Of a DNA stretch of 64,000 nucleotides, positions 52,244-59,832 are shown in pieces. Origin of the DNA: Flavobacteriales bacterium (GTDB taxonomy: Bacteria; Bacteroidota; Bacteroidia; Flavobacteriales_D; Sanyastnellaceae). Position 1 is the stretch's first letter. Every line of letters begins with the position of its first letter. The stretch lies in NCBI GenBank assembly GCA_002862785.1, contig PKDZ01000018.1:1-64000 (forward strand), read 5' to 3'. Below the pieces are notes generated by a model. The model did no database searches. It had not been told where the DNA came from and saw only the letters and a program-made list of their open reading frames with translations. The translations under genes and the position numbers were made by a program.

Positions 52244-55111
52244 ATGTGCCGCTCGATCGATCGCCTTCTGGCCTTGTTGTTCCTCGTGTTCTGTGCCCTC
52301 TCCACTGTGGATGCCCAATCGGTCATCCGCGGTCAGGTCATCGATGGAGAGACGGGAGACCCGGTGTTTGCGGCGGGCGTCCTGGTGGAAGGGAGCAATA
52401 CGGGAACCAGCACTGATTTCGATGGTCGATTCCGTTTGGAGGTGCCCTCCCTTCCGGTGCGGTTGAACGTGAGCTTCATTGGCTGCGCATCCCTCGCGAT
52501 TGACGTGCGCAATGCTACGGATGAGGTGCGTGCGGTGCTGCAGCCCGACGCTGTCCTCATGGGGGAGGCCGAAGTGGTGGGTTCCCGCATCGATGAACGC
52601 CAGAAGCAGGGGCCCCTGACCGTCGAGAGCATGGATGTGCTCGCCATCAAGGAAGCGCCGAGCGGCAACTTCTACGAGGGCCTGGGCAACCTCAAGGGGG
52701 TCGACCTGACGAGTGCCTCCCTGGGATTCAAGATCATCAACACCCGCGGTTTTAACAGCACGTCTCCCGTGCGTTCCCTGCAGCTCATCGATGGGGTGGA
52801 CAACCAGAGTCCCGGACTGAATTTCTCCCTTGGCAACTTTCTCGGCGCTCCGGAACTGGACGTCATGAAGGTGGACATTGTGGCCGGAGCGAGCAGTGCG
52901 TTCTACGGCCCTGGTGCCTTCAACGGGGTGGTGTCCATGGAGACCAAGTCGCCTTTCCGCTTTCCTGGGGTCAGCGTGAGCGCCAAGGCCGGTGAGCGCA
53001 ACCTGACCGAGACCGGTTTCCGGTACGCCGACTACGTGGAGGATGCGGACGGCAATCCCGTGCTCGGATTCAAGGTCAACGCTTTCCGCTTCAGTGCGGA
53101 CGACTGGGTGGCGGACAACGACAACCCCGTGGACTTTGCCAATGACGGGCTGGGCAATCCCGGCCGCTTCGACGCCGTGAACATCTACGGGGACGAGTAC
53201 CGTCCCGTCTTCGACTACAGTGGAGACAATAGCGCCAATGCCCGGGGACTCGGCAGCTTCTATCGGACAGGCTATCGGGAAATCGACCTCGTAGACTACG
53301 GCACGAAGAATCTGAAGGTCAGCACCGCCCTGCACCTGCGCCTCCAACCGGAGAAAACCTATGAGTCGGCCGAGCTGGTGTATGGATTCAACAGCGGATT
53401 CGGCACGACGGTCTACCAGGGGGACAATCGGTTCTCGCTGCGTGATATCGAATTCTACCAGCACAAGATCCAGCTCTCCAAGCCGGGCAAGTGGTTCATC
53501 CGGGCCTACCGCACTAGTGAGGATGCCGGCAACAGTTACGACCCGTACGCCACCGCCCTGCGGCTTCAGGAGGAGGCCCGCTCGGACTACAGCTACTCCA
53601 AGGTGTATTACCGGTATTGGGTCGACAGCATCGTGCCGGGCATCAACCTGAGTTACCCTGAACTCGAGCAGATCGGAGTGGACCCGAACTACGGCTTCCC
53701 CATTTTCGGCTATCCCGAGGGGGCCGTAGAGGGCTGGTACTCCGACTACTCGGATTCCTTGGCCTTCTGGCACTCGCAGGTGGAGAACTGGACCAACAAT
53801 GGTACCGCCGGTCTGCCCGATGTGTCGCAGGATCCACTGGGCTATCTGACCCCGGGAACACCGGAATTCGAGGCTGAATTCAATCGTCTGGTGACCGCCA
53901 AGAACAACGCAGACGAGGGAGGCACCCTGTTCTATGATCGGTCTTCACTTATCCACGCCCATGCTGAGCGCATCTTCGAGGTGGACGGTTTGGAGGAAAT
54001 TCGGGTCGGCGCCAATTTCCGGAGGTACACGCCCGACAGCGACGGCACCATCTTCAGCGACACCTCCGGGGTCGTCATCACCAACCAGGAACTCGGCTTG
54101 TATTCAGGTATCCGTAGGCGATTTGCGGAGGACAAGGTGATCACCACTGCTACCATCCGGGCCGACAAGAACCAGAACTTCGATTGGGTCTTTTCCCCGG
54201 CAGCCTCGCTCGTCTGGAAGCCCCGCGAGCAGGATTATTTGCGGGTCAGCTTTTCAAGCGCCTTGCGAAATCCTACGCTCGCTGACCAGTACCTCTACCT
54301 TGATGTTGGTCCTGCTACTTTGGTCGGCAATTTGCAAGGGCGCGAGAACTTGGTGAGTGTCTCCAGTTTTGTCGACTATCGAAATAGCATTTCATCATCC
54401 AATGGGTTGCCGTTTGGCAACCTTGATACGCTACAATATTTTAATATCGCACCGTTACGTCCTGAGCAGGTGCGATCCATAGAAGTGGGCTACCGAACCA
54501 CTCTTGGGGAGCGGCTGTATCTGGACGGCAGCTGGTATTTGAGCCAGTACAATCACTTCATTGGATACAATATCGGACTCGACGTTCTTTTCGAGAACCC
54601 TGACTTTCCAGAGGCAATCACAGCAGTTGACGTCTTCCGTTATGCTGCCAACTCCATTAATACCGTGCGCACAACAGGGGCGTCGATAGGCGCCAATTGG
54701 TATGTAGGAGACAACTGGATGATCTCCGGTAATTACAGCTGGAATCGTTTGGTGAAGACGAACGAGGATGACCCTATCATTCCGGCTTTCAATACACCAG
54801 AACACAAGTGCAATTTTGGAATCAGCACTCGAGATCTTCGACTGCGAGAAATGAGTACATGGGGTTTCGGCGTGAATTATAAGTGGGTGCAAGGCTTCGT
54901 CTTCGAAGGCTCTCCCCAATTCACCGGATTTGTTCCCACGTTCGATCTTCTCGACATCCAGGCCAATGCGCGCATCGATGCGCTCAACTTGACCATTAAA
55001 GCGGGGGCGTCAAATGTGCTGGAAAACCTGCACATTGAGACTTACGGTGGGCCAACGGTGGGCCGTCTGGCCTATCTCAGTTTGCTTTACGAGGTCAACC
55101 CTCGGAACTGA
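52244..55111 (+). CDS. TonB-dependent outer-membrane receptor
   Basis: A 955-residue receptor with a signal peptide (1-24), a carboxypeptidase-like regulatory domain (VIRGQVIDGETGDPVFAAGV, about 25-110), a plug domain (about 120-230; NTRGFNSTSPVRSLQLIDGVDN) and a 22-strand-type barrel. It should import an unknown ligand using TonB/ExbBD energy. There is no SusD partner next to it, so a glycan-uptake locus is not supported. The last third of the gene (from about 54270) has much lower G+C and different codon choice from the first two thirds. The next gene shares this property. Confidence 0.92.
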   Translation: MCRSIDRLLALLFLVFCALSTVDAQSVIRGQVIDGETGDPVFAAGVLVEGSNTGTSTDFDGRFRLEVPSLPVRLNVSFIGCASLAIDVRNATDEVRAVLQPDAVLMGEAEVVGSRIDERQKQGPLTVESMDVLAIKEAPSGNFYEGLGNLKGVDLTSASLGFKIINTRGFNSTSPVRSLQLIDGVDNQSPGLNFSLGNFLGAPELDVMKVDIVAGASSAFYGPGAFNGVVSMETKSPFRFPGVSVSAKAGERNLTETGFRYADYVEDADGNPVLGFKVNAFRFSADDWVADNDNPVDFANDGLGNPGRFDAVNIYGDEYRPVFDYSGDNSANARGLGSFYRTGYREIDLVDYGTKNLKVSTALHLRLQPEKTYESAELVYGFNSGFGTTVYQGDNRFSLRDIEFYQHKIQLSKPGKWFIRAYRTSEDAGNSYDPYATALRLQEEARSDYSYSKVYYRYWVDSIVPGINLSYPELEQIGVDPNYGFPIFGYPEGAVEGWYSDYSDSLAFWHSQVENWTNNGTAGLPDVSQDPLGYLTPGTPEFEAEFNRLVTAKNNADEGGTLFYDRSSLIHAHAERIFEVDGLEEIRVGANFRRYTPDSDGTIFSDTSGVVITNQELGLYSGIRRRFAEDKVITTATIRADKNQNFDWVFSPAASLVWKPREQDYLRVSFSSALRNPTLADQYLYLDVGPATLVGNLQGRENLVSVSSFVDYRNSISSSNGLPFGNLDTLQYFNIAPLRPEQVRSIEVGYRTTLGERLYLDGSWYLSQYNHFIGYNIGLDVLFENPDFPEAITAVDVFRYAANSINTVRTTGASIGANWYVGDNWMISGNYSWNRLVKTNEDDPIIPAFNTPEHKCNFGISTRDLRLREMSTWGFGVNYKWVQGFVFEGSPQFTGFVPTFDLLDIQANARIDALNLTIKAGASNVLENLHIETYGGPTVGRLAYLSLLYEVNPRN

Positions 55112-55161
55112 CGATATCAGGACGTTTCCAACAGCTACAAATTTTTTTCTCCATCGACGAA

Positions 55162-55186
55162 AAGCGTGTGTAATAAGGACACGCTT
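55162..55186 (+). terminator. Hairpin after the TonB receptor gene
   Basis: AAGCGTGT pairs with ACACGCTT around a nine-base loop. The T-run after it is weak (CCTTGTCC), so this is a possible terminator only. Confidence 0.4.
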
Positions 55187-55200
55187 CCTTGTCCATTCGC

Positions 55201-55208
55201 TATCTTGA
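55201..55208 (+). promoter_or_regulatory. Possible -7 promoter element
   Basis: TATCTTGA lies 24 bases before the ATG at 55233. Confidence 0.35.
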
Positions 55209-55232
55209 CCAATTAACTATGTGGACCAAATC

Positions 55233-58200
55233 ATGAAGCAAACCTGTCTTTTTTTGGCGTTTCTCGCCTTCTGTTTTGTTGCAGACGCTCAAACACGTTA
55301 CCTCGATGAGGTTTTTAGCGATGTGACTGTTACATCTGATATTCAATACGGCACCAACATTAGCGTTTTGCCAGCGCTTCAAGGGATGCCGCCTGCCCCG
55401 CAGCCGCTCGTATTGGATTTGTACGAACCTACCGGTGATGTGGAAACTGACCGGCCCTTGCTGTTGTACTTTCACACTGGTAATTTTTTGCCGACTTACA
55501 TCAATCAAAGCGGTCTTGGGACAAAAACCGACAGCTGTGCGGTTGAGATCTGCACGAGATATGCCAAGATGGGTTACGTAGTCGCTAGTGTTGATTACCG
55601 CCTCGGTTACAATCCAACTGCTCCCACTCAAACCGAGCGAACCTTGCAATTGATTCAGGCCGCTTACCGGGGGGTACAGGACAGCCGAACGGCGGTCCGA
55701 TTCTTTAGAAAAACCATTGCTGAAGATGGAAATCCGTACGGCATTGGGTCAGACAAAATCGCGATGTTTGGAGAAGGCACGGGCGGTTACATTACCTACG
55801 CTTCCGCTGGCATCTCGAGTTACAACGATATCATTTTCGAAGATGACGGAGTGACCCCTATCGCCAAGTTTTGGTATGATCCGGGCGATGGAAGTTTTGT
55901 TCCAATGGTGGTCGAGAGCATTCATGGGGACGTTAATGCCACAACGGACACTTATGCCCCTGCCTCCTTGGGAGGATTCCAAATGTGTATGGCAAACCAT
56001 GTGGGGTATAGTTCTGACTTTGACTTTCAGGTGAACCTGGGCGGCGCCATGGGTGATTTGAATTGGCTGGACGAAGGAGATATTCCCATGGTAAGTGTTC
56101 AATGCCCGCACGACCCGTATGCTCCGTACGAGTCTGCAGTGCTGATCGTACCAGGCGTCAATCTCCCTATTGTTGAAGTTGACGGTGCTTACAACGTTCA
56201 CGCAGAAATCAATGGATATGCAACGAACAACAATGCGGTGTTTGCAGAGGCCGGAATCGATGATCCGTATTCCGATTTGAACAATGGTTGGGATGGCTTA
56301 TTCCCAGTTTTGAACGACTACGTAGACGGCGTTCCCACTGAACCATTTGACAGCTCTCCTTGGCAGTGGTGGAGCGAGGCAGCAGTACAAGCATATGATG
56401 ACGCTGCAGGCACCAATATTTTGGCAACTCAGTTGACGCTCAACCCAACAATGGGAGAAGCTGAAGCGCTGTATTGGATTGACCAAATCATGGAATACAA
56501 CACGCCGAGGATGGGTCTTTCCCTTGGTTTGTTGACTCCGCAAGACATCGATAATCAAGGAGTTCGGTATCTTGATGAGGTTTTCTCAGATGTAACTGTG
56601 ACTGAAGGTGTGGTGTATGGAACAAACATTACAGTGCTTCCCGCTTTGCAGGGGATGCCTCCCGCTCCAGAAGACTTGTTGTGTGACATTTATGAGCCAA
56701 CTGGAGATTTGGAGACAGAGCGTCCGCTGATTCTCTACTTCCATACGGGCAACTTTCTGCCGAAATACATTAATCAAAGTGCGCTCGGTACTAGAACTGA
56801 CTCATGTACAGTGGCCATGTGTAAAGAATTTGCACGTAAGGGTTATGTTGTAGCCAGTGTTGATTACCGCCTCGGCTACAACCCCACGGCGCCCACTCAA
56901 ACAGAGAGAACGCTGCAATTGATTCAAGCCGCTTATCGCGGGGTGCAAGACAGCCGAACTGCAGTTCGATTTTTCAGAAAAACCATCGCTGAAGATGGAA
57001 ATCCGTACGGCATTGGGTCAGACAAAATCGCCATGTTTGGAGAAGGTACTGGAGGATATATCACTCTGGCCTCAGCGGGCATCTCTAGTTATAGTGACAT
57101 CATTTTTGAAGATGACGGAACGACCCCGATCTCCAAGTTTTGGTATGATCCGGGCGATGGAAGTTTCGTTCCAATGGTGGTCGAGAGCATTCATGGAGAC
57201 GTTGATGCCACTATTGACACGTATGCTCCAGCCTCTTCGGGAGGCTTCCAAATGTGTATGGCAAACCACGTGGGCTACAGTTCGGACTTCAACTTCCAAA
57301 TGAACCTTGGCGGTGCTTTGGGTGACTTGAATTGGCTTGACGAAGGGGATATCCCTATGGTCAGTTTTCAAGGACCGCACGATCAGTATGCCCCTTACAC
57401 TAATGCCGTTCTCATTGTTCCTGGTGTGAATCTGCCGATAGTAGAAGTAGACGGTGCGTACAACATTCATCAGGAAATCAATGGATACGCCACGAATAAC
57501 AATGCAGTTTTCGCAGAGATTGGATTGCCCGACCCTGCTGTTGCTTTCGGAAACCAAGGGTGGGATGGTTTGTACCCTGTGCTGAACAATTATGATGAGG
57601 ACGGAACCCCGCTAGAGCCATTTGATGGGTCTCCCTGGCAATGGTGGAGTGTCGACGACCTGCAAGCCTATGATGATCTTGCTGGGACCAATTTGACTTC
57701 GACACAATTGACCCTCAACCCAACAATGGGGCCTGCGGAAGCAGCGTATTGGATTGAGCAAATTGTCGATTACACTGCGCCGCGTCTGGCGGTTAGTCTC
57801 GAGGTTGCTGCACTCGGACCTGGGTGTAATGACGAAAGCGCTTGCAACTACAGCGCCCTTGCCACGACAGACGATGGTTCTTGTGAATATGCAGCCGAAG
57901 GGTTTGACTGTGACGGCAACTCCCTGACGGTCCTAGGTTGTACCGATGTGATTGCGTGCAATTACGACGGTTTCGCTACGGAAGATGATGGTTCCTGTGA
58001 CTACATGGACACCACGCTCCCGACCGGCGCCGAGAATGTCTGGTTGGTGGGGCTGACCGTCTCCGGCACGGAGAACGAGCCCCTCGCCGGTGGCTGTGAG
58101 CTCGACGGAGGGGTGAATCCCAATCTTGCCGTAAATGGTGTGTTCCTCGGCGACGGAACGGGCGGATCGCTTGTGATGTCTAACGTGACCGACCCGACCG

Positions 58201-59189
58201 GTGGATTGCTGGTTGATCTAGTGGCTATTGCAAGTGCCACTCCGGTGGCTATGTGTGGGGCCCAATTCACGGTCAATCTTTCGGGCAACATCCTCACGCT
58301 CGCCGAGCAAGATGGAGTGTGGCAGACGATTGTGCCGGTGCTCGGCCCGCAGTTCCTCTGGGCTGCACCGCTGTCCAGCTTCACGCCGGGTTGTGGTGAC
58401 CCATCCGCTTGTGGATTCACCAACCCCTGTGACATCAGCCTGCTCTGCGACTACACCGATACAGACGGTGACGGCCTGCTCGACTGCCAGGAGATTCCCG
58501 GCTGCGACGATCCGAACGCCGACAACTACAACGAGAACGCCACCGATCCTGGGCCGTGCAACTACAACGGTTGCATCAATCCGGACGCCATCAACTACGA
58601 CAGTGCCGCCAACACGGACGACGGTTCCTGCCAGTTCGAGGTCGTGTTCCGCGTGAACGCTTCCAACATCGAGGTGGCCGGCTTCATCGACATCGCCGGT
58701 TCCTTCAACGGGTGGGGTGACCCCGCCACGGTGATGACCGAGATGGGCTACGGAGTGTGGCAAGCCACGCTGATCCTCGGCGTCGGGGACTACGCCTTCA
58801 AGTACCGCAACGGTGGCGATTGGGAGACCATCACCGGCGATTGCACCGACGTTGGGTACAGCGACCGTCAGGTGAGCGTGGTGGACAGCCCGCTCATTCT
58901 GGATGCCGTGTGCTACGGCGAGTGCGGTCTCTGTGCCGGTTGTACGGATCCCTTCTCTGCCGAGTACAGCCCGTTTGCTGGCGAGGATGACGGAAGCTGC
59001 ATGAGCGCCATCGTGGCCGGCTGCACCTATCCCGATGCCGACAATTTTAACCCCGCTGCGACGGACGACGACGGTTCCTGCCAGATCTCCGGAACGAGCT
59101 CCTGCCCGACGGACCTCGATGGTGACGGCGCCACGGCTGTGGGTGACTTGCTCCTCATGCTCGGTGCCTTCGGCCAGACCTGCGAGTGA
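55233..59189 (+). CDS. Secreted protein with two tandem alpha/beta-hydrolase-like domains, GCTD repeats and dockerin-like tail
   Basis: A 1318-residue exported protein with a signal peptide (1-20). Two 423-residue copies follow (22-444 and 445 to about 860), each with the carboxylesterase-like order YFHTGNF, VDYRLGYNPTAP, GVQDSRTAVRFFRK and FGEGTGGYIT. In place of the nucleophile elbow GxSxG both copies read GEGTGG (180-185 and 603-608), so the usual Ser is Gly and the oxyanion HGG is HTG. The domains may be inactive or use another mechanism. GCTD-type repeats come next, then one glycogen-binding-like module (IAGSFNGWGDP ... CGLCAGC), two more repeats, and the final motif DLDGDGATAVGDLLLML...FGQTCE. 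No T9SS domain is seen. Confidence 0.85.
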   Translation: MKQTCLFLAFLAFCFVADAQTRYLDEVFSDVTVTSDIQYGTNISVLPALQGMPPAPQPLVLDLYEPTGDVETDRPLLLYFHTGNFLPTYINQSGLGTKTDSCAVEICTRYAKMGYVVASVDYRLGYNPTAPTQTERTLQLIQAAYRGVQDSRTAVRFFRKTIAEDGNPYGIGSDKIAMFGEGTGGYITYASAGISSYNDIIFEDDGVTPIAKFWYDPGDGSFVPMVVESIHGDVNATTDTYAPASLGGFQMCMANHVGYSSDFDFQVNLGGAMGDLNWLDEGDIPMVSVQCPHDPYAPYESAVLIVPGVNLPIVEVDGAYNVHAEINGYATNNNAVFAEAGIDDPYSDLNNGWDGLFPVLNDYVDGVPTEPFDSSPWQWWSEAAVQAYDDAAGTNILATQLTLNPTMGEAEALYWIDQIMEYNTPRMGLSLGLLTPQDIDNQGVRYLDEVFSDVTVTEGVVYGTNITVLPALQGMPPAPEDLLCDIYEPTGDLETERPLILYFHTGNFLPKYINQSALGTRTDSCTVAMCKEFARKGYVVASVDYRLGYNPTAPTQTERTLQLIQAAYRGVQDSRTAVRFFRKTIAEDGNPYGIGSDKIAMFGEGTGGYITLASAGISSYSDIIFEDDGTTPISKFWYDPGDGSFVPMVVESIHGDVDATIDTYAPASSGGFQMCMANHVGYSSDFNFQMNLGGALGDLNWLDEGDIPMVSFQGPHDQYAPYTNAVLIVPGVNLPIVEVDGAYNIHQEINGYATNNNAVFAEIGLPDPAVAFGNQGWDGLYPVLNNYDEDGTPLEPFDGSPWQWWSVDDLQAYDDLAGTNLTSTQLTLNPTMGPAEAAYWIEQIVDYTAPRLAVSLEVAALGPGCNDESACNYSALATTDDGSCEYAAEGFDCDGNSLTVLGCTDVIACNYDGFATEDDGSCDYMDTTLPTGAENVWLVGLTVSGTENEPLAGGCELDGGVNPNLAVNGVFLGDGTGGSLVMSNVTDPTGGLLVDLVAIASATPVAMCGAQFTVNLSGNILTLAEQDGVWQTIVPVLGPQFLWAAPLSSFTPGCGDPSACGFTNPCDISLLCDYTDTDGDGLLDCQEIPGCDDPNADNYNENATDPGPCNYNGCINPDAINYDSAANTDDGSCQFEVVFRVNASNIEVAGFIDIAGSFNGWGDPATVMTEMGYGVWQATLILGVGDYAFKYRNGGDWETITGDCTDVGYSDRQVSVVDSPLILDAVCYGECGLCAGCTDPFSAEYSPFAGEDDGSCMSAIVAGCTYPDADNFNPAATDDDGSCQISGTSSCPTDLDGDGATAVGDLLLMLGAFGQTCE
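55296..57815 (+). repeat. Tandem duplication of a 1269-bp hydrolase-domain unit
   Basis: Copy 1 starts at 55296 and copy 2 at 56565, exactly 1269 bases (423 codons) apart. Protein similarity is high throughout. DNA similarity is patchy, with a 44-base perfectly identical stretch (55719-55762 and 56988-57031) inside more diverged flanks, which suggests local gene conversion after duplication. Confidence 0.93.
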
Positions 59190-59212
59190 TTCGCCATCCA
59201 TCATGACATTAG

Positions 59213-59242
59213 GAAAGGCGCCCACTGGGCGCCTTTCTTTTT
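59213..59242 (+). terminator. Terminator after the tandem-hydrolase gene
   Basis: GAAAGGCGCCC pairs with GGGCGCCTTTC around an ACT loop, followed by a run of T. Confidence 0.9.
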
Positions 59243-59365
59243 GCACGGACAAAGGGGGGAGGGGCACTGGTGAGCCACACGTCAGAGATGTGATGTGGTT
59301 GGCCAGATTGCCCCTGTCGGGTCGGCATAGAGGTGTGGCCCGACGGCTTCTAGGTTTTGGTTACG

Positions 59366-59395
59366 GGAGGCCGTTCGAAACGTCGGACGGCCTCC
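59366..59395 (+). other. Unexplained hairpin upstream of doxX
   Basis: GGAGGCCGT pairs perfectly with ACGGCCTCC around a 12-base loop (TCGAAACGTCGG). There is no T-run on either side. It lies between a terminator and the next promoter box and may be a relic or a regulatory structure. Confidence 0.35.
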
Positions 59396-59418
59396 TCAAT
59401 TCCACGATGTTCCGGTCT

Positions 59419-59426
59419 CAACTTTG
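59419..59426 (+). promoter_or_regulatory. Possible -7 promoter element for the DoxX gene
   Basis: CAACTTTG matches TAnnTTTG at all but the first fixed base and ends four bases before the ATG at 59431. Confidence 0.4.
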
Positions 59427-59430
59427 CCGC

Positions 59431-59829
59431 ATGAGTTGGCAAAAGGATGTGTCCTTGCTGTTGCTGCGTGTGGGCGCAGGCGGCCTGATGGTGCCCCATG
59501 GCTGGGGCAAGTTGGAACGACTCCGGACCGGTCTCGCCGAAGGGGAGGTCCGGTTCTATGACTGGATGGGGCTCGGTGAAGAGCTGTCGCTCGGGCTGGC
59601 GGTGTTCGGTGAACTCGTGGCGCCGGCCTTCATCGTGCTGGGGCTGTTCACCCGGTGGATGTCCGTTCCAGCCGCCATCACCATGGCGGTGGCCGCGTTT
59701 GGTGCCCATGCGGGTGACCCCATCAGCGACAAGGAGCACGCGCTCCTCTTCCTTGTGCCGTTTGTGGTGCTGGCCCTGATGGGCGGCGGGCGTTACGGAT
59801 TGGACCACCGCATCGGCCGACCCCGCTGA
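59431..59829 (+). CDS. DoxX-family membrane protein
   Basis: A 132-residue protein with four membrane spans and the family pattern LLLLRVGAGGLMVPHGWGKL near the N-terminus and FGELVAPAFIVLGLFTRW in the middle. DoxX-type proteins are linked to quinone or thiol redox work at the membrane, but the role of this one is unknown. ATG 59431 is preferred; ATG 59407 lies upstream of the promoter-like box. It converges with valS, only three bases apart. Confidence 0.85.
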   Translation: MSWQKDVSLLLLRVGAGGLMVPHGWGKLERLRTGLAEGEVRFYDWMGLGEELSLGLAVFGELVAPAFIVLGLFTRWMSVPAAITMAVAAFGAHAGDPISDKEHALLFLVPFVVLALMGGGRYGLDHRIGRPR

Positions 59830-59832
59830 GGA

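Noticed and set aside
52244-59189. TonB receptor and secreted hydrolase protein as a polysaccharide-utilisation (Sus-type) locus
   Set aside because: No SusD-like lipoprotein, no intact carbohydrate enzyme in the pair and no dedicated regulator are adjacent.
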